Shown: in pieces, positions 6,755 to 16,067 of the stretch
Layout of the letters: every line of letters starts with the position of its first letter
Numbering within the stretch: position 1 is the stretch's first letter
Virus record (IMG/VR): IMGVR_UViG_3300037258_001195
Coordinates: 28,988 to 92,987 of that record
DNA length: 64,000 nt
Source of the DNA: a virus
Strand: one strand, 5' to 3'
Translations under genes and position numbers: made by a program
The notes under the pieces: model-generated
Database searches by the model: none
What the model saw: only the letters and a program-made list of their open reading frames with translations
Told to the model about the DNA's origin: nothing

Positions 6755-9478
6755 TCAACCGCCAACCCATCCCGACGTGTTCCGAAAGGCGAGGCACGCC
6801 ACCGAGCCGCCGCCGGTGAATGTCCCACCGAAACTCGGGCACGATGTAAGTTGGTCGGTGACGTAGGCGATATCGCCAGCAGCTCCCGTGGGAAGCGATG
6901 CTACGGCAAAGCCCTTAAGCCGAGCGAGCGAACCGAAAACAATCTCTCCCGTGCCTTTGCCATTCAGTCCCAAGGCGATATTGGTGTCGCTGCCAACGGC
7001 CTCTATCTCGACCGGACTGCCTGCGTGGGAGGCAACGAATGCGGGATAATTCGCATTGGCAATTCCCCCACCGCCGCCCGCGAATTCCGCGAAATTTCCT
7101 AAACTAGTGGTATTATCTACTGTACTATATGATGTGATAAAAAAGTTGGCACCGTTCGTCACTCCGAGAGTGGCGGTAGAATGGCCCGCGCCGACGCACA
7201 GGTTGTTGCCCTCAAGCATGCAACCACTTATCGTCAGATTACCGCCGGAAGCCAGGTCGATTCCGGTCGCGATTGTGCTGGCACTGGGTACTACAGCAGC
7301 CATTAACGAACTGGTCGTGGTTAAGGGCCATTGCTGATCTGAGCCCCCGACGAGGATTGCCTGGTTAACCGATGCCCCCGACTGGATCGAAGTGATCCAT
7401 ATTCCAGCACATTCGCTGTAAACGTTCGTGCAGCCGACATCGCCGTTCCACAGGGCAAGCGTGAGGCCGACCTTGTGTTGCGAGAAAACGTTCGCTTGCA
7501 GCCCGTAATCAATCTCAAGCCCCTCGACCGAGTGAAGATAAGCGTTGCCGCTGGCTGGAGTTTTCCCAAGCTCTTGAATTCCGAGACCGTAAAAATCCCC
7601 GATCCCATTGCCGCTGCCAGAAGTTCCCCCAAGATTCACCTTGATCGTTTGACTGAAAAGCGCCTCCGGCCAGTAAGCGTTTCCGTTGACTTGCGAGCCG
7701 CCGGCATTATCGATTGTCTGGTTAAGCGCCAAGACTGAACCAGATCCCTCCCACGAGCCACTCAACGTCATATCGATTGACAGGCAATTTACGGCATCAG
7801 GGCTGCTCACGCCGATTGTCGGCGCGCTGACGCTCGACGTACAGCGGATCGCGTTGATGGGCTGCGTGTATCCTTGCGTCAACAGGAGCGCGGTGCTGAT
7901 CGTCGAATCTCCGGCGAGCGACGACACGTCGTAAAAGCCGGTGTTCGCCGCCCCGAACGCGCCCGAGATCGTAATCGCCGGCGCCATCGCAAGATTCGTC
8001 AGCGGCGTCGTCTGGCCGAGCGCCGCGTCGTCGATCGTACCACTGCTGGCCGTAAGGTTCGGCGTTTTAGTGCCAACCCCAGTCATTACCGAGACATTGC
8101 CCGTTGCAGTATTGGTGATGCTAGTCTTACTACTAAGTCCAACAATATTAAGATAGCCCCACGCTCCACCCTGAACAACTACGGCACCGCCGACTTCCAC
8201 ATTCGACACCGAAGCAATAGAATTCACCGCACCATCAACCGTCAACGTCCCTGAAATATACAGATTCGCGAGATTTAGTGCATCGTATTGAACAGCCGGA
8301 AGCGTGAAGGATGAGACGAAAAGGAAATCATCGTGAAAATTATCTTCAGTCATTACCGACGCTCCTATGTCAAACATAGGCAATGTCGGCGCATTTATAG
8401 TCGTATTGGCAACATTAAGCCTGAAAGGCGGCATGGTAGCGTCACTATGAATAATGGCAACGCCATTTCCAAGCGACATATCCACAACACTATCATCGAG
8501 AGTAATAATGCCGTCTATATATGAGGCAACATTGTAATAGTCAATAAAATAATCCGGAGACTGACTTCCCAGATTATATTGGCAATTTGTGCAGATAATT
8601 CCATTCGGATTGGTTCCGGTAATTCCCCAAAATGAAATCGAGGTTGCCTGATCGCCGCTCCCATTCAGTCCAAATCGAGCATTACTGATATATAGCTCTG
8701 GAAAACTATCATCAATAGTATGGCGACCGGTTAGGTTCCAAGTATATAAGTTATTACAATGTGCCGATACTCCATTTTCCCATTCAAATCCATTAACGGC
8801 ATTATAGGCCATGAGATTGTTGCAGTGGGAATTATTTCCCTGAAACGCGATTCCGGTTGCGCTTCCGCTGGGCGTTCCAGCAAAGGAGACAAGCAAGTTT
8901 TCGACATTGCCGCCGGCAGCAGTTGCCCCCGACACCCCGAAAGTTGCACAAACGCCTGTTACTGTATCATCGCAGATAATATGCGGTCCAAGGGGAGTAT
9001 TAGTCGGGGTAATTGCTGATCCCCCGCGCACAATTGCCGACCCAAAAGCAAGTGCAAGACTAGACCGAAATGTAAGAGACGGGATAATAATCGGTGCAAC
9101 ATTCGCAGCAGAATATGCAATAGCCTTGACAATACTCGCGTTCGCGTCCGTGCTTCCGCCTGGTACTGCCCCGAAATCACGAATGTCTATTCCGAGGGGA
9201 TCAGGGTTAGCCTCCCACCGTCCGGTTGCAGGATTAGTTGCCGGCTTTATGCAACTACCTCCATCATCGGTGCACGACGACGCCCCCTTCCAATTAAATT
9301 GAATAGCGGGCGAATCACCCGATGTCGCAAATCCCGTTCGAATTACTTGAGTATATTGTCCTGGAATCAGCGCGCGGAGGGCTGTATTGCTTTGAATTTG
9401 CGGAACTGAAACGGGGTCGGCATGGGCTGCGAACGCAAATAGGCCAGTAAACAAGATGCTTGCGAGTATTTTACGCAT
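6755..9478 (-). CDS. tail spike with pectate-lyase-like beta-helix and signal peptide
   Basis: A 907-residue protein. Residues 1-20 form a signal peptide (MRKILASILFTGLFAFAAHA). At about residue 95 there is the entry sequence of right-handed beta-helix spikes (GIDIRDFGAVPGGSTDANAS), as in Pectate_lyase_3 proteins. It is followed by some 600 residues of repeated Asn/Gly/Ser/Val-rich short strands, and a C-terminal Gly-rich tail. Such spikes bind or cut host surface polysaccharide. A Sec signal on a virion protein is unexpected; the cleaved form could be exported as a depolymerase, or the segment may be used in another way. The start at 9478 follows the upstream stop by 6 nt. Confidence 0.75.
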   Translation of the reverse strand: MRKILASILFTGLFAFAAHADPVSVPQIQSNTALRALIPGQYTQVIRTGFATSGDSPAIQFNWKGASSCTDDGGSCIKPATNPATGRWEANPDPLGIDIRDFGAVPGGSTDANASIVKAIAYSAANVAPIIIPSLTFRSSLALAFGSAIVRGGSAITPTNTPLGPHIICDDTVTGVCATFGVSGATAAGGNVENLLVSFAGTPSGSATGIAFQGNNSHCNNLMAYNAVNGFEWENGVSAHCNNLYTWNLTGRHTIDDSFPELYISNARFGLNGSGDQATSISFWGITGTNPNGIICTNCQYNLGSQSPDYFIDYYNVASYIDGIITLDDSVVDMSLGNGVAIIHSDATMPPFRLNVANTTINAPTLPMFDIGASVMTEDNFHDDFLFVSSFTLPAVQYDALNLANLYISGTLTVDGAVNSIASVSNVEVGGAVVVQGGAWGYLNIVGLSSKTSITNTATGNVSVMTGVGTKTPNLTASSGTIDDAALGQTTPLTNLAMAPAITISGAFGAANTGFYDVSSLAGDSTISTALLLTQGYTQPINAIRCTSSVSAPTIGVSSPDAVNCLSIDMTLSGSWEGSGSVLALNQTIDNAGGSQVNGNAYWPEALFSQTIKVNLGGTSGSGNGIGDFYGLGIQELGKTPASGNAYLHSVEGLEIDYGLQANVFSQHKVGLTLALWNGDVGCTNVYSECAGIWITSIQSGASVNQAILVGGSDQQWPLTTTSSLMAAVVPSASTIATGIDLASGGNLTISGCMLEGNNLCVGAGHSTATLGVTNGANFFITSYSTVDNTTSLGNFAEFAGGGGGIANANYPAFVASHAGSPVEIEAVGSDTNIALGLNGKGTGEIVFGSLARLKGFAVASLPTGAAGDIAYVTDQLTSCPSFGGTFTGGGSVACLAFRNTSGWVGG

Positions 9479-9483
9479 TTCAT

Positions 9484-10092
9484 TCACCACCAATTCGTTC
9501 CGTCAAAATTAAACGTCTCTTTTTGCCCGCTAGTTACCAGCGCGAACGAAGCTAGACCGCGAATCGTTCCAGACGATGGAGTTATTGTGCACGGGTAAGT
9601 GCCGAAATTATTTCCTGTGTCGATGAAAGCCACATTACTATTTGTGCTGTAATCAGACTTTAAAGTTACCGTAATCGGCGCTGACGATGTATTATCCACA
9701 TACACAGTCGTATATGGATGGTCAATAGTTTCATTCGTATGAATGGTAGTTGCAAGACCTATTGTGGTTCCGCTGGAGATGGCAACCCAAACCGCGTTGC
9801 CAGGAGTAACTCCCGCGCTTACACAAATATATAAGCTCTCGGTATCTGTATTATACCACAACGACCCCGCGCCGAAAAGCTGCGTGTAGTCGTTATCTGC
9901 GGTTGGACTAGAATCCGAAACGTTATTTCGTTGATTTAAGACATAACAACCGATTGCAATGAGGAACGCGACATCAATTACGTTCGCGTTGTAGATTAAC
10001 TGATATATATCAGAGGCATAGATATTTCCACTGGGGCAGCCTATTGTCTGCTCTGCCGATGGTGTCCAAATGAAAATGGTTGGTCCAGCCAT
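9484..10092 (-). CDS. tail adaptor-like structural protein
   Basis: A 202-residue protein between tape measure and spike, with its ATG overlapping the tape-measure stop. Sequence features are phage-structural: GSLWYNTDTESLYICVSAG is like the short domains of tail-fibre chaperones or needle proteins that read `data item plus value`, followed by a Thr/Ser-rich beta domain ending in TFNFDGTNWW. No enzyme motif is present. A role as a spike or fibre adaptor is inferred from position. Confidence is good that it is a real virion gene, low for its exact role. Confidence 0.65.
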   Translation of the reverse strand: MAGPTIFIWTPSAEQTIGCPSGNIYASDIYQLIYNANVIDVAFLIAIGCYVLNQRNNVSDSSPTADNDYTQLFGAGSLWYNTDTESLYICVSAGVTPGNAVWVAISSGTTIGLATTIHTNETIDHPYTTVYVDNTSSAPITVTLKSDYSTNSNVAFIDTGNNFGTYPCTITPSSGTIRGLASFALVTSGQKETFNFDGTNWW

Positions 10093-13000
10093 CAGAATGA
10101 CCTCGGAGTCAAGGCATTGTTGCGGAATAGACCTTTAATTGCACCAGGATTCGACGCAATCAGGCCGCGAAACCAACGGTCCATCGATGGGGCATCCATC
10201 GCAGCAGCGTGAAGATGAAGGTGATTGTCGCCACCGGACGCACCTCCACCGGCAACCATGTTTCGGACACCTTGGGCTAAATTCGCCGGGAGGACCATTT
10301 CACGGGGATGTAGGATGGACAAGCCACCAGCAATGTCCGCTCCGCCGCCGGCGTATGCGGGGACGTCCCAACCGCCCGAGGCGGCAGCAAGCAACGCCGA
10401 GGCCGCACCGCTAGCACCGGCGGCTGCTCCACCTGCGGCACTGGCACCACCGAACAGCCCCCCGATAAGCGGCAATCCACCGAGGAAACTAAGAAATCCA
10501 CCCGCATTCCCGACCGCGCCTGCTGCCGACCCAGCTCCACTCGCCGCCGAAGATGCCGACATGGTTGCGACAGATCCCGTGAAGGTTGCCACCGCCGAGG
10601 CGAAAGCAGTTACGGACGTAGCGAAAGTAGCTTCGGTCGAGATACTCTTCACGGCGCCGAGGCCGGTTCCGAGAAAGCCCCCCGGAGTTCCGATCCCAAG
10701 CATCTTAGCAATTCCTTGTCCGATGCTTGCCGTGCCTTCACCAAAAAGTGACTTTCCAATTGCCGTCGTAATTGACGAGCCGAGCTGCTTTCCCAAATCT
10801 CCTAGGGCACTCATGCCGAACTGCCCCAAGAGTTGTGTTGTCGGGTTAATCCGATGCGACTCCATCAATGGCTGGCCGTGCGGACCTTGCACACTGGACC
10901 ACCAATACTCCGGTTTCATTGGCTCAAAAGCGGATTTAATTGCTGTTCCGATCGTGCTTTCGAGTTGATCTCCAATGTTGTCAAAAGCGGCGCCCCACTT
11001 CGCAACAACCTCATTAACTGCTTGCGCGTGAGCCTCAACAACTTCCATCAATTTCTGATCGACTTGATTTTGAATTTGCTGATGTTGGATTAGGAATTCC
11101 TTATCAGCGTTGATTTTCTCTTGAATCGCCTCTTTATACAACTTTGGGTCTTGCTTATAGATCTCTTGTGCTTTGGCAATAATGGCGTCGTACGTCGAAT
11201 CAGTCTTCGACTTCAAATCATCTAGAGCCGCAATTTTCTGCACCCCAGCATCGCGAGCGGCAGAATAGTCTTGTTTCGCTCGCTGTTGCGGGGAGATTTC
11301 CTTATCGCCCTGAGAAATTCGCGCGGCGATTCTCGTGTGCTCTACTTGTGCATCTTGTTGTTCCGAAACAAGACGATAATCCTCTTTCAATCCCTGAAGG
11401 CTCTTCCTCAAGGCGTCGATATCGGACGTTGTTTCTTTATTCACTCCGGCGTGGTGCGGCTTTGGCTGATCGAATGGCTTTATTCCTGGCCGAACATCGA
11501 CGGGAGGAAGCTCCATAGGTCCGCCGAATTTGTGATACATATCACTGGTCGGCTTCCATCCCCCGTCAAACCGCGGCGCGCTAGAGAAACCAGGAATTCC
11601 AATTTTATTTAAAAACAGCCCAACCGACGCCTCAGCTTGCATTCCATAACTAAAAACCGTTCCTATTGCGCTAACAACAGACTTAGCTGCCGAGATAAGC
11701 TGGTTCATGAGGTTTAATACCGACTCTAGCGCCGGTATCGCGTTCATCTTAAATGTATCCCAACTCAAGCTAAGGGCATTGGTCTCTTGAGCAAGCTGCC
11801 GACCACCGTCAATATTCTTATCAACTGCATTTGCATAATCTTGTGCCGAGCTAGTAAGTTTCTGGTAATTCTGAACCATAGATGCAAGGGCGGCGTCAGA
11901 TCGACCAAATAACGCCTCTTCCGCCGCGCCTTTCACCGACGATGATTTGAAAGCATTTAACGCCGATGCAACCTTCATAAACATCGCATAGGTGTCATTA
12001 CCATGCGAAATAAGTTCATCTTGACTAACTCCGATGGCGTGAAGTGCTTTCGCCGCTCGTGACGCGGGGTTTGCCATTGCCTGTTCAATATGCATGGCAA
12101 ATTGCCGCAAAGCAGACGTTGCCCCATCCGCCTTAGTACCCGTTAAGATCAACGCCCCCTGGAGGGTTGCAAATTGATGAATGCTTAGTCCAGATGCTTC
12201 CGCCGCCCCGGAAATTTCCTCGCTGAGCTTCCCCATTGCCTGCGCCATATGCAGCGCACCTTCAGCGGCACCTACAACTGCAACGCCCCCCATAAGAGCG
12301 CCAACGCCAACACCGCCCCCCATTCCCGCCGCGCGAAACCCAGCCCCGACAGTCGACATCATCTGCCCACGTTGGCCACGCATTCCTTCGTCGAACAAGG
12401 ACATCCCCGTTCGGCCGCCGCGCATGAAACGAGACCAAAAACCTCGTCCAGCTACTTCGCCCGCCTCACCGGCTGCCCGTCGAATCTTCCCAAACGCCGC
12501 CTCAGCATCATTCACAGCAGTTTGATTATACACCTGACCTTTCGAGACGTAATTAAACCCTTTGTCAATCTCCTGCTGAAGTGACATATGCTGAACCGCT
12601 GCTGCCCCAGCGGCACGAGCAGACATTTGTTGAATTCGTGCTAACTCTTGCGCATTCTTCGAGGCTACCGAAAAATTAACATTGCTCGACGTTGGAGTTG
12701 TTCCGTGCGCGAAACTTTGGTCTAGTTGCTTCTGCCGTTCAGAGTGTTGCGTCGCAATCAATCGCGCATTGTTAAGTCCCGTCGTAGCGGCAATCGCATC
12801 GCGGACGGATTGAGTATAAAGTCTATTTCCACTTGCCCCAGCACGAGTAACGGCATCTAGTGCCGTCATCTCTCGCTCGACACCCTTAACGGCATCTGCT
12901 TGCCCGCGCATGGCAGCGATGGCGCGCGTGCTGAAGGTCGTGATATCGGAGAATGTCGCCATAGAACTGGCGCGAAGCTGAGTTAGTTTCGCCTCAGCGA

Positions 13001-13166
13001 TGGACAGTTCGGCGGCTGTTTTAGCCCCAAAACCGGCAAAGCCAGCGTATTGGCTTTGCCCCAGGTTGCTTAGTTGCTCCCGAAGCGACTTGATACGGGC
13101 TTCAAGTCGCGTAATCTCGCCGTCGCCAGAAACCCCAATGCTGATTCCGAGGCGATTGTCGCTCAT
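10092..13166 (-). CDS. tail tape measure protein
   Basis: A 1024-residue protein, the longest in the window. It has N-terminal helical coiled-coil sequence (ITRLEARIKSLREQLSNLG), a hydrophobic Gly/Ala/Val segment near residue 290, long charged helices in the middle and a Gly/Ala-rich C-terminal region ending near HPREMVLPANLAQ, a sequence typical of tape-measure C-termini. Its length scales tail length; at about 0.15 nm per residue this suggests a tail near 150 nm (established ruler rule, not measured). It follows the frameshifted chaperone pair, overlapping the stop as ATGA. Confidence 0.93.
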   Translation of the reverse strand: MSDNRLGISIGVSGDGEITRLEARIKSLREQLSNLGQSQYAGFAGFGAKTAAELSIAEAKLTQLRASSMATFSDITTFSTRAIAAMRGQADAVKGVEREMTALDAVTRAGASGNRLYTQSVRDAIAATTGLNNARLIATQHSERQKQLDQSFAHGTTPTSSNVNFSVASKNAQELARIQQMSARAAGAAAVQHMSLQQEIDKGFNYVSKGQVYNQTAVNDAEAAFGKIRRAAGEAGEVAGRGFWSRFMRGGRTGMSLFDEGMRGQRGQMMSTVGAGFRAAGMGGGVGVGALMGGVAVVGAAEGALHMAQAMGKLSEEISGAAEASGLSIHQFATLQGALILTGTKADGATSALRQFAMHIEQAMANPASRAAKALHAIGVSQDELISHGNDTYAMFMKVASALNAFKSSSVKGAAEEALFGRSDAALASMVQNYQKLTSSAQDYANAVDKNIDGGRQLAQETNALSLSWDTFKMNAIPALESVLNLMNQLISAAKSVVSAIGTVFSYGMQAEASVGLFLNKIGIPGFSSAPRFDGGWKPTSDMYHKFGGPMELPPVDVRPGIKPFDQPKPHHAGVNKETTSDIDALRKSLQGLKEDYRLVSEQQDAQVEHTRIAARISQGDKEISPQQRAKQDYSAARDAGVQKIAALDDLKSKTDSTYDAIIAKAQEIYKQDPKLYKEAIQEKINADKEFLIQHQQIQNQVDQKLMEVVEAHAQAVNEVVAKWGAAFDNIGDQLESTIGTAIKSAFEPMKPEYWWSSVQGPHGQPLMESHRINPTTQLLGQFGMSALGDLGKQLGSSITTAIGKSLFGEGTASIGQGIAKMLGIGTPGGFLGTGLGAVKSISTEATFATSVTAFASAVATFTGSVATMSASSAASGAGSAAGAVGNAGGFLSFLGGLPLIGGLFGGASAAGGAAAGASGAASALLAAASGGWDVPAYAGGGADIAGGLSILHPREMVLPANLAQGVRNMVAGGGASGGDNHLHLHAAAMDAPSMDRWFRGLIASNPGAIKGLFRNNALTPRSF

Positions 13167-13579
13167 GCGAGTCGGAGCCCTTTGCGCTTTTCGTCATTCC
13201 GCAGTCGAAGCTCTTCGAAGTCGAGAATTACCGCTGTTTTGGCCTCTTTAGGATCGGGACCGCGAATTATTGGAATTGCAAGTCCAGCCTGCTTGGCTAG
13301 CTGATTTAGCATTGCGTCGGTAATCTCCTCATCGTCGGCGACTTTTCCGCCGAGCCCCTCAAGGAGCGACTTAACCAGCATTGAAGTCGGCGGATAGTCC
13401 TTCCACCCGCGAAGAAGCGCATTGGCCTCTCCGATGGTGTATTCGTCGACTATTCGCTTGTCCCATCCGTAGCCGGCGGCGAAGGCGGAGTAGAACGGCT
13501 GGACGTCGTAACTCCCGTCTCGGTCTCCGTCGCCGCTGCTTCCCCCACCATGCCGCTCAGACCAAGAACGGCATTCCAA
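13163..13579 (-). CDS. tail assembly chaperone, downstream frame (GT-like extension)
   Basis: An open frame in the -1 phase relative to the upstream chaperone (13450-13839) and overlapping it by 130 nt. The conserved part begins near SYDVQPFYSAFAAGYGWDKR and ends at the tape-measure start (ATGA). As with lambda G/GT, ribosomal slippage probably fuses it to the upstream frame; the in-frame ATG at 13579 lacks a good ribosome site. A run of five G residues (13542-13546, minus strand) in the overlap is the best slip candidate. The extension would bind the tape measure during tail assembly. Confidence 0.75.
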   Translation of the reverse strand: MECRSWSERHGGGSSGDGDRDGSYDVQPFYSAFAAGYGWDKRIVDEYTIGEANALLRGWKDYPPTSMLVKSLLEGLGGKVADDEEITDAMLNQLAKQAGLAIPIIRGPDPKEAKTAVILDFEELRLRNDEKRKGLRLA

Positions 13580-13839
13580 GCAGCATTAACGTTGGCATAG
13601 TCGAGACGATCCCAAAGATCAAAATCAGAAAATTCCACCTCGGAATAATTCCTTCGCAGCGCCGCAATGACAATTTCACCGCGAAGAATCAAAAGCGGCG
13701 TGTAGTTGTTACCCGGTTCTGTGATTAGCTTATCATGCTGAACAAGCTTTTCGCCGAGTCCGTTTCGAAGCATCCCCAGACTAATTGGGGGAACTTCGAA
13801 TTCCTTGTCGCCAAGGGCGATTTTAATGCCGGGAACCAT
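13450..13839 (-). CDS. tail assembly chaperone, upstream frame (G-like)
   Basis: A 129-residue protein between tail tube and tape measure. It starts with a compact beta segment (KIALGDKEFEVPPISLGML) seen in tail chaperones, and ends in a low-complexity Ser/Thr/Pro/Glu tail that is read only when no frameshift occurs. The strange C-terminal tail compared with the folded N-terminal part is a typical sign of a programmed-frameshift donor. The long form would join it to the 13163-13579 frame. Confidence 0.8.
   Translation of the reverse strand: MVPGIKIALGDKEFEVPPISLGMLRNGLGEKLVQHDKLITEPGNNYTPLLILRGEIVIAALRRNYSEVEFSDFDLWDRLDYANVNAAWNAVLGLSGMVGEAAATETETGVTTSSRSTPPSPPATDGTSE
13541..13550 (-). promoter_or_regulatory. 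candidate -1 ribosomal frameshift site
   Basis: In the overlap of the two chaperone frames the minus strand reads ATG GTG GGG GAA in the upstream frame. Slipping back one base on the G run lets the P-site tRNA re-pair on GGG. The heptamer G-GGG-GAA is not a perfect X-XXY-YYZ site, so the exact slip point is uncertain. A fusion here would read from ...SGMVGE into the downstream frame. Confidence 0.5.
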
Positions 13840-13877
13840 GTTGGGATAGCTCCGAAATTAGAGGAAAGGGGATGAGA

Positions 13878-14642
13878 TTACTCGCTTGTCGACAAGGTTC
13901 CGATCTGATTTCCCGTATTCGAGAACGCCATGTAGTCGAAATCGGGAATACCATAATCGTCAATTCTAGACGGGAAGGTCAGATGGCTACTAACACACTC
14001 AAAAAGTCGCAGCGTAATTTGCCCTGTCGACCCTTGCGTATTTCGCTGCTGGTAAAAGCTAGCTTCGAAGGTCGGCGTGTATCCCATGAAATTATTCGTC
14101 AGGGTAATCGTCTTGCCATTCGAGTCGGTGAAGGTGTAGGAAATTGCGACTGACGCGCCCGAATCCCCAGCACTAAACACATACACGCCGGTCGTGGGAT
14201 TGACATAATACGTCCCGGCGGAACTCGGTGCCGACTCTGCGGTATAGGTAAACCGATTTCCTTCGTTCAATCCGCCACTGTAATAAACCCCTAAATCGGC
14301 CACAAACGCAGTCGCCTGGGCAACAGTGACTGAAAATCCAGCTGTCGGAACCGTATTGACTTCATTCTCCGCCGTGTTGTATTCGCTCGCCGTAGCAAGC
14401 GATGATCCAAAGAATAGATCCGCATACAGGGCGGCGAAAATTCGCGCCATCTTCGCCTTTCCGGTAATCTTGCCCTTCCCGCGAGCAATATCGACCGGAA
14501 ACTGAAGTTGACTATAAAGCTCTTTCAACTCAAAGCTGAAGTCAATCGTATTGTCTTGCAAGATGGCGAACTGATCGGGGCCGATACTAGCCACGTCCGT
14601 TCGCGTGCCCCAGAGCGCGCCGATTCCGAAAATTAGCTGCAT
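13878..14642 (-). CDS. major tail tube protein
   Basis: A 254-residue protein placed just before the tail chaperones, the usual slot of the tail tube subunit. The N-terminal half (ALWGTRTDVASIGPDQFAIL, then DFSFELKELYSQLQFP) resembles tail tube proteins. An inserted beta module (about residues 105-180, with GVYVFSAGDSGASVAISYTF) also occurs in the head-tail connector of this phage. It ends with TFPSRIDDYGIPDFDYMAF, a C-terminal signature often seen in this group. Expected to be one of the most abundant virion proteins. Confidence 0.8.
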   Translation of the reverse strand: MQLIFGIGALWGTRTDVASIGPDQFAILQDNTIDFSFELKELYSQLQFPVDIARGKGKITGKAKMARIFAALYADLFFGSSLATASEYNTAENEVNTVPTAGFSVTVAQATAFVADLGVYYSGGLNEGNRFTYTAESAPSSAGTYYVNPTTGVYVFSAGDSGASVAISYTFTDSNGKTITLTNNFMGYTPTFEASFYQQRNTQGSTGQITLRLFECVSSHLTFPSRIDDYGIPDFDYMAFSNTGNQIGTLSTSE

Positions 14643-14644
14643 AA

Positions 14645-14857
14645 CTAGTCTCCTCGAAGGTTCTTCGCCCGCAGGCGATTTCGTTCCCGAAGTTCAATTT
14701 CATTGAAACACGGCGCCGGCAACTCGATGGACTCAGTGAGAATGTCCAAACCTAGGAATTTCCACAATCCCTGACAATCGTCACGAGTAGCCTCAGAGAG
14801 AGTTGCCCTGGGGGTAATAGAGATAATCGGACCAAATAAAATCGATCCGACAATCAT
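14645..14857 (-). CDS. small hypothetical protein
   Basis: A 70-residue basic protein, coupled to the gene before it by a 4-nt overlap and 2 nt from the tail-tube gene. It contains LPAPCFNEIELRERNRLRAK near the C-terminus and no recognised domain. The tight packing inside the tail operon argues that it is real; a tail-assembly role is only a positional guess. Confidence 0.6.
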   Translation of the reverse strand: MIVGSILFGPIISITPRATLSEATRDDCQGLWKFLGLDILTESIELPAPCFNEIELRERNRLRAKNLRGD

Positions 14858-15084
14858 CGCCGCAACATTTCCTTCAGATGATCCTTACAGACCATGAGGT
14901 GGTTCCAAATCTGAGTGTGCTGCCCGACAACCGATCCCCGAATGTGATTGTCCCACCAATCTTCGACAATCTGGTCAATACTTCGCGGAGGGGCGGCTGT
15001 TTTATCTGCATCGACTCCATAGTCCTTCAATGGAGTCTCGGATTCTGGCTGCTGTACGTCTGTTTTGGTTTCATCGTCGCTCAT
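14854..15084 (-). CDS. small acidic hypothetical protein
   Basis: A 76-residue protein with an acidic, Gln/Pro-containing N-terminal half and a helical C-terminal part rich in Trp and His (IDQIVEDWWDNHIRG). It overlaps the next gene by 4 nt. The 33 bases upstream (15085-15117) contain one exact copy of TTGTATGCC and, at the start codon, a variant TTGTATGTC; see findings. No function can be assigned. Confidence 0.6.
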   Translation of the reverse strand: MSDDETKTDVQQPESETPLKDYGVDADKTAAPPRSIDQIVEDWWDNHIRGSVVGQHTQIWNHLMVCKDHLKEMLRR

Positions 15085-15117
15085 TGTATGTCCTTTACAC
15101 CTTGCGGCTTGTATGCC

Positions 15118-15585
15118 CTACGGCATCTCGACAACTAACGGGACTATCAACAACGCCTGATTATCAATATCTCCGGGGTCCTTAAACACGCGACCCTCAA
15201 GGCGGCAGAAATAGACTAAATCCCCCAACGTATTCCCCCCAGTGGAGAAATTCGTTGCGGATTTCATGCCGAACATTTGGTCAAACGCTTCAAGCCAGTC
15301 GTTGATAATCGAGCCACCGACGATCGAGGGATCATCCGTCCGAGCATAGCACCAAATCCTAGGATTCAGCCTACGGCGATTAACGCCCAAGTTCCGATAT
15401 TCGTCATGTTCCTCATGCTCGACCACATACGCCGCCGGCTGCGAGTCGCCGGGAACATCAGACCAAAGCCGTAGCCGCCGCCCTGTTGTGAGCCAGGTTG
15501 TTTGCCCGGCAATGGGAGTCGAAAAGACCATTGCTTGAACAGAAGCCAGAATTGCATTCAGAACTTCTTCGCGTGTCGTGCTCAC
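15118..15585 (-). CDS. tail terminator / completion-like protein
   Basis: A 155-residue protein in the slot between the HK97 gp10-like protein and the tail tube, where the tail terminator is found in lambdoid gene orders. It begins STTREEVLNAILASVQAM and has alternating strand/helix text consistent with a small alpha-beta ring protein. No sequence signature is strong enough to prove the family, so this is mainly position and size. It overlaps the upstream gene by 4 nt. Confidence 0.65.
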   Translation of the reverse strand: MSTTREEVLNAILASVQAMVFSTPIAGQTTWLTTGRRLRLWSDVPGDSQPAAYVVEHEEHDEYRNLGVNRRRLNPRIWCYARTDDPSIVGGSIINDWLEAFDQMFGMKSATNFSTGGNTLGDLVYFCRLEGRVFKDPGDIDNQALLIVPLVVEMP

Positions 15586-16067
15586 AGGGCATCTCTAATT
15601 GCGTCTCGCAAGGCCGCCTCGATCTCGGGCGCCATTTCGGCCAATGCAGAGCGAAGATAACTTCTCTCGGGCATGGGAGGATGATAGACGTATGGAACGA
15701 ATATGATATCGCCGTTTTTCCCGACAAAACGTAGAACTCTTTTATTCACCGGAACGATCTCATACGAGCCCTTCCCACCATACTCGTGTGCCATCGCGTA
15801 GGCTTGGACTTTCTGGTCTGTCGACTCAACGGCCACGAAACCAATTAGTCCGCTTCCAATCTTCTCGACCCCAGAAACAAGCGCCTCGATTAGTGCGCCG
15901 GATTTGGAATTAAGAACTTTCCCGGAGAGATTCTCAACTACCTTTTCCCGAAGCAACGCCACCTGTTCGTCTAGTTTCGCCTCAATCGCGGCGTGGATTT
16001 TCTTTGGAATCGATTCCAGGTTAACCAGAACTTCTTGATCGACAATCTTAACGTTGATGCCAAGCAT
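15582..16067 (-). CDS. HK97 gp10-like head-tail connector protein
   Basis: A 161-residue protein starting at ATG 16067, which overlaps the upstream stop as TGATG; a longer frame exists but would overlap 48 nt. The text NLESIPKKIHAAIEAKLDEQV followed near the C-terminus by HPPMPERSYLRSALAEM matches the HK97 gp10 family, whose members join neck and tail. The motif A-x-x-x-E-Y-G-G-x-G in the middle is also typical. Confidence 0.8.
   Translation of the reverse strand: MLGINVKIVDQEVLVNLESIPKKIHAAIEAKLDEQVALLREKVVENLSGKVLNSKSGALIEALVSGVEKIGSGLIGFVAVESTDQKVQAYAMAHEYGGKGSYEIVPVNKRVLRFVGKNGDIIFVPYVYHPPMPERSYLRSALAEMAPEIEAALRDAIRDAL

Noticed and set aside
10225-10968. 247-residue rightward frame across the tape-measure gene
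   Set aside because: Lies wholly on the opposite strand of a clear tape measure and has a Pro/Ala-biased shadow composition.
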